From NCBI GenBank assembly GCA_024103215.1, contig JAGFIY010000039.1, positions 1-64,000 of the forward strand: a stretch of DNA of 64,000 bases, read 5' to 3'. Positions 26,657-36,105 of the stretch are shown piece by piece. The notes under the pieces are model-generated. The model had not been told where the DNA came from and did not search any database. It saw only the letters and a program-made list of their open reading frames with translations. How positions within the stretch are numbered: position 1 is the first letter of the stretch; each line of letters begins with the position of its first letter. A program made the position numbers and the translations under genes. This DNA is from Melioribacteraceae bacterium (GTDB taxonomy: Bacteria; Bacteroidota; Ignavibacteria; Ignavibacteriales; Melioribacteraceae).

Positions 26657-26686
26657 AAATAAAAAAGCCGGCATAAACCGGCTTTT
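26657..26686 (-). terminator. Rho-independent terminator after clpP
   Basis: Stem AAAAGCCGG / CCGGCTTTT with a 6-base loop. On the minus strand it runs into a T-rich tail. It lies 18 bases past the clpP stop and ends the tig-clpP transcript before the S9 peptidase gene. Confidence 0.88.
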
Positions 26687-26703
26687 ACAAAAAAAAAAAA
26701 AAA

Positions 26704-27354
26704 TTATTTATCCTTTTTTGAATCTTTCTTTTCCTCCTTACTCAAAGGAGCAATTCTTTTTTCGAGAACGTTATCTATAAGTTTATATTCTTTTGCTTCT
26801 TCGGACGTCAAATAATAATCTCTGTCACAGTCCTTCGCGATTTGTTCAAGACTCTTTCCCGTATGCAATGAAAGAATTTGGTAAAGTTTTTCGCGGGTCT
26901 TTACCATTTCTTTTGCATGGATTTCTATGTCTGCAGTCTGCCCCTGCAAACCGCCGATCCAAGGCTGATGAATCATTATTTTGGAATGGGGGAGTGCTGA
27001 ACGTTTACCTTCGTCACCGCCGGCAAGAAGAACGGCTCCCATGCTAGCAGCCATTCCAACACAGATGGTAGCAACCTTAGGTTTGATGTATCTCATAGTG
27101 TCATAAATTGCTAACCCTGCAGAAACACTACCGCCGGGAGAATTTATATAAAGATTGATATCCTTATCGGGATTCTCGGCTTCGAGAAAAATAAGTTGTG
27201 CAATCGTCAAACTTGCGATATGATCATCAATTGCGGTACCCAAAAAAATAATACGCTCCCGCAGAAGTCTTGAAAAAATATCCATCCCGCGTTCGCCGCG
27301 TCCGGTCTGTTCGATTACGTAAGGAACCAGCTGATTATAAATTTCAGTTTTCAT
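26704..27354 (-). CDS. clpP: ATP-dependent Clp protease proteolytic subunit
   Basis: Barrel-forming serine peptidase that degrades proteins unfolded by ClpX or ClpA. The catalytic triad is visible: Ser in [11 protein letters not shown], His in MIHQPWIGG and Asp in [26 protein letters not shown] is a family signature. The start is taken at 27354 ([17 protein letters not shown]); the 14-residue extension upstream lies wholly inside tig and lacks a ribosome site. About 216 residues, normal. The gene overlaps the end of tig by 11 bases, the classic tig-clpP pair. ClpX, which usually follows, is absent: a terminator and an S9 peptidase gene come next. Confidence 0.96.
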   Translation of the reverse strand: MKTEIYNQLVPYVIEQTGRGERGMDIFSRLLRERIIFLGTAIDDHIASLTIAQLIFLEAENPDKDINLYINSPGGSVSAGLAIYDTMRYIKPKVATICVGMAASMGAVLLAGGDEGKRSALPHSKIMIHQPWIGGLQGQTADIEIHAKEMVKTREKLYQILSLHTGKSLEQIAKDCDRDYYLTSEEAKEYKLIDNVLEKRIAPLSKEEKKDSKKDK

Positions 27355-28651
27355 CTTTATTTTCCTTTGCTTCTTTCGATTTTTGTTCAGGATCAACTTC
27401 TATAACCTTGCTATTCTCAACGAGAAAATCAATTACTTTTTCTTCCAACATTGCAGTATCCCGTTTTGAATCTTTATAGTATTTCACAAGTTTTTCAACC
27501 GGAATTCCTGTGCTTTCGGCATCTTTTTTGGCAAGCTCTTCTAGATCAGAATCTTCAACTTTAATTTTTTCTTTATTCGCAATCTGTTCCATAATAATCT
27601 GCCATTTAGCGTTCCATTCAGCTCTAGGATAAAGCTGTTTCTTAAGTTCATCATCGCTCATTGATGGATGGTTGTGCCTTTTTGCATGTTCTTTTTCGGA
27701 ATCAACCATTCGTGTTGCGAGCAAATCAACATAACCTTTCGGAGGATCGAATTCGTTATTATCGACAACTTTCTTAAGAAGATTATTTTTGAAAATGCTT
27801 TCAGCTTGCTGATCGAAATATTTTTGATAGTTTTCGGTAATGTGAGCTTTCAGTTCGTCGTAATTTGCTGCTTTATTGTTCGAAACGTTTTTAAAGAATT
27901 CTTCATTCTCTTCAGGGAAAACAAGTTTCTCAGTTTTCTTGATTTCAGCATCGTAGAAAAACTCTTCTTTGTGAGTTTCTTCACCGTGCTTATGTTCGTC
28001 CACAAAATTAAACTCGAACTTTTCTCCTATTTTCTTACCGATTGCGCCTTCAACAATTGACGGTGCAACACCTGGGTCAGAAAGATCTATTGCGATGTTT
28101 TCACTCTTGCTTCCGATTATAGGTGTTCCGTCTTTATCTTTTCTTTGAAGATCAACGGTGATTCTATGGAATTTATCACCAACGGTATCGGTTTCTTCGA
28201 ACATTGCTTTTGATTTTTTTATGTGTTCGATTTCAGCTTCAATATCAGAATCTTTAACTTTGAATTTCGGTTTCTCAATTTCAAGTCCAGTATAATCTTT
28301 TAGTTCGAGAACAGGTTTAACTTCGTATTTAATTTTGAAGGATAATTTTTCGTCACGCACAAAATCCAAGTCTGTCATCGAAGGAGTGCTTATAGGTTCA
28401 AGTTTCATTTCATCGACAATTTCCCAGAATTTTTTGTTTGCTATATCTTCGCTGGCTTTATACTCAATGGCATCGCCATAGGTTTTTTTGAGAATGTGCA
28501 TCGGCACTTTACCTTTTCTAAACCCAGGCATAGAAATAGCTTTGCCTTCCTTCTTATATGCATCTTTTATTTCGTTCGAAATCTCATCATATGAAAGAGT
28601 AACTTCCAATTCGTGTTCTACGTTTGATAGTACGTTTACTTTTGTATCCAA
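27344..28651 (-). CDS. tig: Trigger factor, ribosome-associated chaperone
   Basis: Chaperone and prolyl isomerase that binds the ribosome exit tunnel. The N-terminal ribosome-binding signature is clear ([19 protein letters not shown], about 41-59). A central FKBP-like PPIase region and a long helical C-terminal substrate cradle follow, with an acidic-basic tail. Length 435 is normal. The start codon is TTG at 28651, with GAGG five bases upstream; no in-frame ATG is available. It sits 55 bases downstream of a tRNA-Leu gene on the same strand, so the tRNA may be processed from a longer transcript. Confidence 0.95.
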   Translation of the reverse strand: MDTKVNVLSNVEHELEVTLSYDEISNEIKDAYKKEGKAISMPGFRKGKVPMHILKKTYGDAIEYKASEDIANKKFWEIVDEMKLEPISTPSMTDLDFVRDEKLSFKIKYEVKPVLELKDYTGLEIEKPKFKVKDSDIEAEIEHIKKSKAMFEETDTVGDKFHRITVDLQRKDKDGTPIIGSKSENIAIDLSDPGVAPSIVEGAIGKKIGEKFEFNFVDEHKHGEETHKEEFFYDAEIKKTEKLVFPEENEEFFKNVSNNKAANYDELKAHITENYQKYFDQQAESIFKNNLLKKVVDNNEFDPPKGYVDLLATRMVDSEKEHAKRHNHPSMSDDELKKQLYPRAEWNAKWQIIMEQIANKEKIKVEDSDLEELAKKDAESTGIPVEKLVKYYKDSKRDTAMLEEKVIDFLVENSKVIEVDPEQKSKEAKENKDEN

Positions 28652-28705
28652 TTTAGCCTCATTAAAGTGATAAAAACTTCAAATGGGGAAAAACGAACAG
28701 CGCAT

Positions 28706-28792
<87 letters not shown>

Positions 28793-29145
28793 AAAACCAC
28801 AAAAATAAACCATTTACCTATGATATTCAATAGAATTAGTCATATATTCATTACTTCCTTCAAATGAGGACTATTCTAATTATGGGGTTTTGCAGAAAAG
28901 ATTAATTGTTCTTATCCAAATTTATAGAACCGAGTTTATGAGATCGCTTTTAAATTTTAAAACAATTGAGTAAAATTTCATTTTTAGTGAATTTTTGCCT
29001 CTCAGCAAAGTTTTCTATTGTTTTTTAATGACTTGAAATTTTCCAAGTAATTTTTTGGCAAATTTTGCTTTACTCCAAAACAATGACTGCCAATTTTCTT
29101 ATATTTTACGTTCAATAAATTCTTCAGTCACTTTGTTTCGAGTTT
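28793..29145. promoter_or_regulatory. Divergent tRNA-Leu / kinase intergenic region
   Basis: 353 bases without a gene, very AT-rich. It should contain the minus-strand promoter of the tRNA-tig-clpP unit and the plus-strand promoter of the kinase operon. I see no convincing consensus, operator or hairpin. Confidence 0.4.
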
Positions 29146-31047
29146 ATGGAAGATCTTATAAATAAAACGATTGAGAACTACAAATTTGTTTCCATTCTCG
29201 GCAAAGGCGGAATGGGAGTGGTCTATAAGGCCTATGATGTCCGCCTTGATCGATTTGTTGCGATAAAGGTACTAAGTTCGAGGATTCTTCACAAAAAAAA
29301 TTCGGTTGAAAGATTCAAAAGAGAAGCACGTCATCAAGCGCAATTGATTCATCCTCAAATTGTGACAGTTTTCGGTTTCCTGGAAGTGGATGAATTTTTG
29401 GGAATTGTTATGGAGTACGTCGAGGGAGAAAGTTTAGAGAAGCTTATTCACAGAATGAAAAAACTACACGTTAATGATGCTGTTTATATTCTTAGGCAGC
29501 TTCTTATGGGTGTAGGTTATGCACATCAAAAAGGTTTTGTTCACAGAGACATAAAACCCTCGAACGTTATAATCAACAAGGACGGCGCTGTAAAAATAAT
29601 GGATTTCGGGATTTCGAAATCTTTACTCGATCAAAGTGTTACAAAAACCGGCTCAAAAATCGGCACGGTTTTGTATATGAGTCCAGAACAAATTCGTGGC
29701 GATGATGTAGATCATTTAAGTGATATCTATTCACTTGGTTGTACTTTCTACGAGATGATTTCAGGCGAACCCCCTTTCTATGAAGAAAATGAATACAAAG
29801 TGATGGAAGCCCACTTGAAGCAGAATCCCAAAAAACTTTCTTCATTTATAACAGGCATTACCTCAGAAGTTGACAAAGTGATCGATCTTTCTCTTAGAAA
29901 GAATTCGGGTGAGAGATACCCAAATTGTGATCTGTTTTTAAGGGATGTAATTCAACTTGAAAACCATTTAGCGAAACTTCAATCGGAAATCTTCAGGCAC
30001 AAACATCCCAATCCAAAAAGGAAAAAAGTATTTTCGGTCCTCGGTTTTTCGGTACTACTCGTATTTGTTGCTTCAATAGTTTATTTGGCATACGTGCAGA
30101 CCGGCAAATTCCTTAAAAGCGATTCGCTGTATGAACTAAAAAAATACAGCATACAAAATTTATTTGAATCCGATAACCGCAAACTTGAATATGCAAATTT
30201 TATTGTCCTTAATTCGGGAATAAGCCGCAATATAAATGCAATTAAAATGATAAACGACAGTTACGGCTTGGCTGTTGGAGATAACGGCGGGATATATAAA
30301 ACTGTAGACAGCGGAAGTACATTTTCGAAAATTGAATTAAAGCTGTCCGGTAATCTTCAGGATATTGATGTATCCAAAGCTGGGAATAGTGTTGCGGTTG
30401 GTGACAACGGTATAATCTTATTTTCTTACGATCAGTTTAATTCTTACACTGAAGTGAGTTCCGGGACCAAAGAGAACTTGCTTCAAGTAAAATTTATTAA
30501 CGATAAAACTGCATTTGCAATCGGTGTAAACGGAACAATTTTAAGAAGTAACGATTCTGGATTTTCGTGGGATCTTCTCACCCACAACAATCCCGAAACA
30601 TTTTTCGACATTCATTTTGTGAACAACGATAAAGGATTTATTGTCGGAAGGAACGGGACCCTGCTTTCTACTTCCGATGGTGGAACAACTTGGATAACAG
30701 CAGAAAGTTTTACGGATAAGTACTTGAAATCAATTGATTTCTTTGACGCAAAAAGCGGAGTGGTTGTTGGAGGGGGAGGAACTGTTTTTGTTACGGAAAA
30801 TAGCGGTTCGAGTTGGAAGGAAAGATCATTGAGCGGGGTCAGCGGTCTTCAGAAGGTTAAATATATAACTGAAGATTTTATCGTTGCTGTAGGAACCCGC
30901 GGTACATTGGTTGTTTCTGAAAACGGGGGCGATGATTGGAAACAACTGCAAACTAATTTGTATGTACTTCTAACGGACATAACTGCAACACCCGCAAAGA
31001 AAATTATAATTTCCGGTCATAACGGTACTCTCATCAACTTAAAATAG
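29146..31047 (+). CDS. Transmembrane Ser/Thr protein kinase with Ycf48-like beta-propeller
   Basis: A 633-residue Hanks-type kinase. The cytoplasmic kinase domain (12-270) is complete: the Gly loop GKGGMGVVY, ATP-anchoring Lys41, HRDIKPSN with catalytic Asp135, DFG at 153-155, and an activation segment TKTGSKIGTVLYMSPEQ. A single TM helix follows a basic stop at about 295-317. The extracytoplasmic part (350-633) is a run of roughly 45-residue repeats of the form GLAVGDNGGIYKTVDSGSTF, matching the Ycf48/BNR propeller of photosystem II assembly factors. The repeats would form a sensor propeller in the periplasm. First gene of an operon with murA (9-base gap), so it may sense the envelope. Ligand unknown. 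Confidence 0.93.
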   Translation: MEDLINKTIENYKFVSILGKGGMGVVYKAYDVRLDRFVAIKVLSSRILHKKNSVERFKREARHQAQLIHPQIVTVFGFLEVDEFLGIVMEYVEGESLEKLIHRMKKLHVNDAVYILRQLLMGVGYAHQKGFVHRDIKPSNVIINKDGAVKIMDFGISKSLLDQSVTKTGSKIGTVLYMSPEQIRGDDVDHLSDIYSLGCTFYEMISGEPPFYEENEYKVMEAHLKQNPKKLSSFITGITSEVDKVIDLSLRKNSGERYPNCDLFLRDVIQLENHLAKLQSEIFRHKHPNPKRKKVFSVLGFSVLLVFVASIVYLAYVQTGKFLKSDSLYELKKYSIQNLFESDNRKLEYANFIVLNSGISRNINAIKMINDSYGLAVGDNGGIYKTVDSGSTFSKIELKLSGNLQDIDVSKAGNSVAVGDNGIILFSYDQFNSYTEVSSGTKENLLQVKFINDKTAFAIGVNGTILRSNDSGFSWDLLTHNNPETFFDIHFVNNDKGFIVGRNGTLLSTSDGGTTWITAESFTDKYLKSIDFFDAKSGVVVGGGGTVFVTENSGSSWKERSLSGVSGLQKVKYITEDFIVAVGTRGTLVVSENGGDDWKQLQTNLYVLLTDITATPAKKIIISGHNGTLINLK

Positions 31048-31056
31048 AAGAATAAA

Positions 31057-32322
31057 TTGGATAAATTTTTAATTCACGGCGGAAAAAAATTAAGCGGTAA
31101 AGTCAAAATAAGCGGTGCTAAAAATTCAGCATTAGCATTAATCCCTGCTGCACTTCTTAATTCCGGGAAAAATCGACTGACAAATATTCCCGAAGTTAAC
31201 GACATTTACACTATGTGTAAACTTATGCAGCATCTCGGTGCACAAATTGAATTCACCAATGATGTGATAGAGGTCGATACCTCATCGGTTAATACTCAGA
31301 CAGCACCATATGAATTGGTTAAAAAAATGCGTGCCTCAGTCTATGTTTTAGGACCGCTTCTCTCTCGTTACGGAAGAGCAAAAGTTTCTCTGCCCGGGGG
31401 ATGCGCCTGGGGTCCTAGACCAATTAATCTTCATCTTGAATCGATGAAGAAAATGGGAGCGGAAATTGAATTAGTTGAAGGGTACATTGTCGCAAAAACA
31501 GAAAAACTGAAAGGCGCAAAAATCAATTTTGATGTTTCCACTGTTGGAGCAACCGGAAATGTTCTTATGGCTGCTGTGCTTGCAAAAGGGGAAACTGTTA
31601 TCTCCAATGCTGCAATAGAACCTGAGATAACTCATCTAGCAAATTTTTTAGTAAAAATGGGAGCACGAATTGAGGGTATCGGGACGAAAGTGCTTAACAT
31701 CGAAGGTGTAAACGAACTGCAAGCGGCTGAACTGAGCAATATTGATGATAGAATTGAAGCTGGTACTCTTTTACTTTCGGGAGCTATGCTGCGAAGTAAT
31801 ATTTCTATTGAATACAATAACTTAGAGCATTTAACTGCAGTGATCTCTAAGCTGGAGGATACAGGGGTTAAATTAAAGGTAAATAATAACTTAATAGATA
31901 TTATCTCAGTTCCCGATGAACCGAACGCCATTGATGTTTCAACTGCTGTATATCCCGGTTTTCCGACTGATTTACAAGCACAGTGGACTGCTTACATGAC
32001 ACAATGCTCCGGAGAAGCAACAATTACAGACACGATCTATTTGGATAGATTTAAACACATTCCTGAGCTGAATAGGTTGGGAGCAAGTATTGTGGTTAAG
32101 AATAACAGCGCTATTGTGAAGGGGAGCACGAGACTGAAGGGAGCAAAAGTTATGTCAACCGATCTGCGAGCCAGTGCTTCACTTGTTTTAGCAGGGCTTG
32201 CCGCCGAAGGAACTACCGAAGTACTCAGAATTTATCATCTTGATAGAGGCTATCAAAGGATAGAGGAAAAACTTCGTTCTTTGGGAGCCGATATTCAAAG
32301 AATTAAAACCGAAGAGTTCTAA
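31057..32322 (+). CDS. murA: UDP-N-acetylglucosamine 1-carboxyvinyltransferase
   Basis: Catalyses the first committed step of peptidoglycan synthesis, transfer of enolpyruvate from PEP to UDP-GlcNAc; cytoplasmic. The N-terminus FLIHGGKKLSGKVKISGAKN is diagnostic. The active-site loop is GGCAWGPRPINLH with the Cys at about 116, the residue alkylated by fosfomycin, so the enzyme should be sensitive. FPTDLQAQ and the closing DRGYQRIEEKLRSLGA are conserved. The start is TTG, nine bases after the kinase gene. At 421 residues it is full length. The kinase-murA pairing suggests envelope-linked control, but no direct evidence is visible. Confidence 0.97.
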   Translation: MDKFLIHGGKKLSGKVKISGAKNSALALIPAALLNSGKNRLTNIPEVNDIYTMCKLMQHLGAQIEFTNDVIEVDTSSVNTQTAPYELVKKMRASVYVLGPLLSRYGRAKVSLPGGCAWGPRPINLHLESMKKMGAEIELVEGYIVAKTEKLKGAKINFDVSTVGATGNVLMAAVLAKGETVISNAAIEPEITHLANFLVKMGARIEGIGTKVLNIEGVNELQAAELSNIDDRIEAGTLLLSGAMLRSNISIEYNNLEHLTAVISKLEDTGVKLKVNNNLIDIISVPDEPNAIDVSTAVYPGFPTDLQAQWTAYMTQCSGEATITDTIYLDRFKHIPELNRLGASIVVKNNSAIVKGSTRLKGAKVMSTDLRASASLVLAGLAAEGTTEVLRIYHLDRGYQRIEEKLRSLGADIQRIKTEEF

Positions 32323-32327
32323 TAGAA

Positions 32328-34529
32328 ATGAAATCGAAAAAAATATTTTCAACCGTAAATGTATGGTTGAGCATATCTATCTGTATTAATCTCTATCTGC
32401 TTTCATTACCTCTAACAAGTATTTTGGGTTACGAATACTCAGCAGTAAACGGAATTATTCAATCCTTCATCTCGGGAATCTTTTTCCTTCATTTTAATGG
32501 TTCCTCAAAAAACATTTTGGGTGCGGTAAAAAAAACAGCGGTTTATTCGTTACTTAATTTTGTTTTAATTTTTTTTCTCGGAGTAATGTCTACTGTTTTC
32601 TTTCAAGGTTGTCCTTTTGATGTAACAGCATTTTTCTATTTTTTAATTCCCCCTGTTTCAATTTTATTGGGGGTTTCAATCGCCGTTCTAGTTTCAAACA
32701 GATCAAAATTATTGAGTTATTTGTTTTTCATAGTAGTTTGGTTATTACTGCTGGCGTCGGCAATTTTGGAATTTTATTTTTATTCACAAATTTATTTTTT
32801 TAATCCAATCATAGGTTATTTCCCGGGAACTATTTATGACGAAGATATGCAAATTACTTCCCAATTTGTTTTATACCGAACTTTTTATCTCTTATTTTCC
32901 TTTACGTTTCTTGTATTAGTAGTCAAAATTAAAAGTGTAAAATTCAACAATCTTATACATCTCATAAAAATCAGCTTTATTTTATTCCTTCTAATTTTTG
33001 AATTCCTTAAACCGGAATTAAATATGGCAACAAGCTCCGCAAGGTTGAAAAGTGTATTATCAAAACAGTTTACCACAGAGCATTTTGAAATTTTTGCTGA
33101 TCCTACTGTTTCGAAAGATGATCTTAATTATTTAAGCTTGCTTCACGAATATTATTATACTGATTTAGTTGAGAACATAAATGTCCAACCTTCGCGAAAA
33201 ATTGCTTCATTCATATTTAAGGATTCATTTCAGAAAAGAGAATTTTTCGGAGCAGGAAATGCAAACGTAGCAAAACCGTGGATGAGTCAAATTTTTCTCA
33301 ACCGGGAGCAAGTAGAATCATCATTAAAGCACGAAATAGTTCATATATTTGCTGCAGAATTCGGGTGGAGCATATTCGAGGTTGCTAAATATTTTAATCC
33401 TGCTGTAATAGAAGGATTTGCGATGGCATTTGAAGATGAATACGCCGGTCACTCAGTGGATTATATGGCAAAACTAGCTCGTACCAACGGATATGATTTT
33501 AAGATAAGTGATTTGTTCAGCGGATTAAATTTCTACACCGTAACTTCTTCTATTTCATATATTTATGCCGGTTCTTTCATAAAATATTTGAAGGATTTTT
33601 TTGGAGTTGAGAAGATTAAGAAACTTTATTCCGATGGAAATTTTGAGCAGATATTTGATACTGAAATCATCGAAATACAAGAAGCGTATTATGATAATCT
33701 CGACAGTTTAGAATATGAGTTTCCTTCTGCAGAATCTCATTATTTTTTCGGTAGACCGTCGATTTTTACAAAATATTGTGTGAGATATACGGCTAATCAA
33801 ATTAAGGGAGCATGGTCTGATTATTCTGCGGGAGCATATGAATCAGCTCTCGAAAAATTTACCCGGATCTTTGAAAATACAAGCAACCACTCTTCACTAA
33901 GAGGAATGATTTTATCGCTGGGTAAGTTGGAAAGGTATTTCGAAGCATCTGAAATAATTGAAAATAATTTTGTCAACTTTAAAGGAACAGCGTACGAATA
34001 TGATCTAAAGTTGACTTTAGCAGTGTACTCGATTCGATTGAATGATTTAGATAAAGCAAAAATCCTTTTAAAAGAAATTATTGATAATCCACCTACAGAC
34101 GAATACTTTTTCGCGGCCTACAGATGGTTTAAATTAATTAGTTGGAAAGCCGACTTTATAAATAATTTTGTAAACGGAAGCGAATTTGATAAATATCTAA
34201 TCTTATCTGAAATGTATAAACAAGAAAATGATTTGTTACTGCTTCCGTCAGTTGTTTCACTGAGCAAGTTTCTTGATGAAAGTGTTAAAAATTTATTGAA
34301 TAATTTGAATGAAATTCTGGTTCCGCAAACCGCATATGAAAGCAAAGCTATTTATGAGTTAAGCGAGTATTTGAAAAACAAGTATTATTATAAAGAGTCC
34401 TTACACTATTTGCAGAAAGCAAAAATATTTGCAAATGATTCCGAGTTAAATAAAAAATATTTAGAATCTGAAAAAGTATTAAACTGGTTAATTGCACATT
34501 ATATTTCGGGATGGAGTTGGAAAAAATAA
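32328..34529 (+). CDS. Polytopic membrane protein with HExxH gluzincin-like peptidase domain
   Basis: A 733-residue protein I cannot assign to a named family. The N-terminal third (about 10-230) has roughly seven hydrophobic helices. After it comes a peptidase_MA/M1-like domain: FEIFADPTVS, then HEIVH (His335, Glu336, His339), and the likely third zinc ligand Glu362 in VIEGFAMAFED, 23 residues later. The C-terminal 250 residues are helical and TPR-like. Zinc peptidase activity is inferred from the motif spacing only. It sits 5 bases after murA and overlaps the next gene by 19 bases, so the genes are translationally coupled. A role in envelope or lipoprotein processing is a guess. Confidence 0.8.
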   Translation: MKSKKIFSTVNVWLSISICINLYLLSLPLTSILGYEYSAVNGIIQSFISGIFFLHFNGSSKNILGAVKKTAVYSLLNFVLIFFLGVMSTVFFQGCPFDVTAFFYFLIPPVSILLGVSIAVLVSNRSKLLSYLFFIVVWLLLLASAILEFYFYSQIYFFNPIIGYFPGTIYDEDMQITSQFVLYRTFYLLFSFTFLVLVVKIKSVKFNNLIHLIKISFILFLLIFEFLKPELNMATSSARLKSVLSKQFTTEHFEIFADPTVSKDDLNYLSLLHEYYYTDLVENINVQPSRKIASFIFKDSFQKREFFGAGNANVAKPWMSQIFLNREQVESSLKHEIVHIFAAEFGWSIFEVAKYFNPAVIEGFAMAFEDEYAGHSVDYMAKLARTNGYDFKISDLFSGLNFYTVTSSISYIYAGSFIKYLKDFFGVEKIKKLYSDGNFEQIFDTEIIEIQEAYYDNLDSLEYEFPSAESHYFFGRPSIFTKYCVRYTANQIKGAWSDYSAGAYESALEKFTRIFENTSNHSSLRGMILSLGKLERYFEASEIIENNFVNFKGTAYEYDLKLTLAVYSIRLNDLDKAKILLKEIIDNPPTDEYFFAAYRWFKLISWKADFINNFVNGSEFDKYLILSEMYKQENDLLLLPSVVSLSKFLDESVKNLLNNLNEILVPQTAYESKAIYELSEYLKNKYYYKESLHYLQKAKIFANDSELNKKYLESEKVLNWLIAHYISGWSWKK

Positions 34530-35929
34530 AATCGAAAATAGAATTATTACCTTTTGTTAAAGTAATCTCCGAAATTGCCGATGAGAGTAAATTAGAAGTA
34601 TATATCGTCGGCGGATTTATTCGTGATGTGATCTTGAATAGGAATCGATCAGATATTGATATTCTTGTTGTAGGTGACGGACTTTCATTCGCAAGAAGAT
34701 GTGCTGATAAATTGGGAGTCGAAAATATTAACATCTTCAAAACTTTTGGCACGGCGCATTTTAATTATAAAGGCTACGAGATTGAATTCGTTGGTGCAAG
34801 AAAGGAATCGTATACACGTGAAAGCAGAAATCCTGAAGTAAGTTCCGGAAGTTTTTTGGATGATATTAATAGAAGAGATTTCACTATCAACTCGATTGCT
34901 GTCGCGGTTCATCCTGCGGAGTTTGGAAAAGTGATTGATACTTTTGATGGTTTAAATGACATAAAAAATAAAATTATAAAAACTCCGCTTGATCCTAAAG
35001 TGACTTTTAATGACGATCCGCTTAGGATTTTGAGAGCATTCAGGTTTGCATCACAACTTCAGTTTGAAATTGATAGTACGTTATTGGATGCTGCCCGTGA
35101 ACTTGCTGAAAGATTAAGCATAATTGCTCAAGAAAGAATAACTGATGAGTTTATGAAGATACTTGCTTCGCCTAAACCTTCAATCGGATTGAGATATCTT
35201 TACGATACACGAGTTATGGAAATCATCTTTCCGGAAATTGCAGATTTGGGAGGCGTTGAGCAAAGACTTGATTATCATCATAAAGACGTGTTTCTTCATA
35301 CTTGCCAAGTTGTTGACAACATTGCGCCGAATACCGATGATGTGTGGCTCCGTTTTGCCGCATTAGTTCATGATATAGCAAAACCCAAGACGAAGAAATT
35401 TGTCGATGGAATTGGCTGGACGTTTCACGGTCATGAAGAATTGGGTGCGAGGATGATGAAACCAATTTTCAAACGGATGAAATTACCGCTTTCAAAACTT
35501 CATTATGTCGAAAATCTTATTCGTCTACATCTCAGACCAATAGCTCTAGTAAGTGATGAAGTTACTGATTCGGCAATTAGAAGATTTGTGGTTTCTGCCG
35601 GTGAGGATTTGGATGATTTAATTACATTGTGCAGAGCGGATATAACTAGTAAAAACATCAAGAAGGTTGAGAAATATCTCGATAACTATGAAAAGGTTAT
35701 GCAGAAAGTTAAGGATGTTAAAGAGAGAGATAAATTAAGAGCTTTCCAATCCCCTGTAAGCGGAGAACTTATTATGAAGGAATTCGGGATTTCTCCATCG
35801 AAAAAAGTCGGTGAGATTAAAAAAGCAATTGAAGAAGCAATATTGGATGGTGAAATTCAAAATGACTTCGAAGCTGCATACCAATACATGCTGAAATTGA
35901 AAAACCAAGATTACGGATCAAATAATTAA
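34511..35929 (+). CDS. CCA-adding/poly(A) polymerase-family nucleotidyltransferase with HD domain
   Basis: A 472-residue class II tRNA nucleotidyltransferase/poly(A) polymerase relative. The head domain has VYIVGGFIRDVIL and SDIDILVVGDG (the catalytic Asp pair), then RRDFTINSIAVAV. The neck has DPLRILRAFRFA. A C-terminal HD domain is present (HHKDVFLHTCQVVDN, then AALVHDIAKPKTKKF). This gene layout occurs in enzymes that add CCA to tRNA or polyadenylate RNA; the sequence cannot separate the two. The only tRNA seen in the window has an encoded CCA, so a repair role would suffice. It overlaps the upstream gene by 19 bases. Confidence 0.92.
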   Translation: MELEKIKSKIELLPFVKVISEIADESKLEVYIVGGFIRDVILNRNRSDIDILVVGDGLSFARRCADKLGVENINIFKTFGTAHFNYKGYEIEFVGARKESYTRESRNPEVSSGSFLDDINRRDFTINSIAVAVHPAEFGKVIDTFDGLNDIKNKIIKTPLDPKVTFNDDPLRILRAFRFASQLQFEIDSTLLDAARELAERLSIIAQERITDEFMKILASPKPSIGLRYLYDTRVMEIIFPEIADLGGVEQRLDYHHKDVFLHTCQVVDNIAPNTDDVWLRFAALVHDIAKPKTKKFVDGIGWTFHGHEELGARMMKPIFKRMKLPLSKLHYVENLIRLHLRPIALVSDEVTDSAIRRFVVSAGEDLDDLITLCRADITSKNIKKVEKYLDNYEKVMQKVKDVKERDKLRAFQSPVSGELIMKEFGISPSKKVGEIKKAIEEAILDGEIQNDFEAAYQYMLKLKNQDYGSNN

Positions 35930-36105
35930 CCGCGATTTATATTCATTTAATGGAATATCTTCATATTTAAAATTGTCTCAAAAGTATTGAAATCAAATTA
36001 TTAAATAAAAATGTTCGCCAAATTGTAACTTTTTTGCGGAACCGAACGTCAAACGTGTGAAAGTTTTGCAGAAATTAAAATTTTGGAGCGACTTAAGGAG
36101 TAAAA

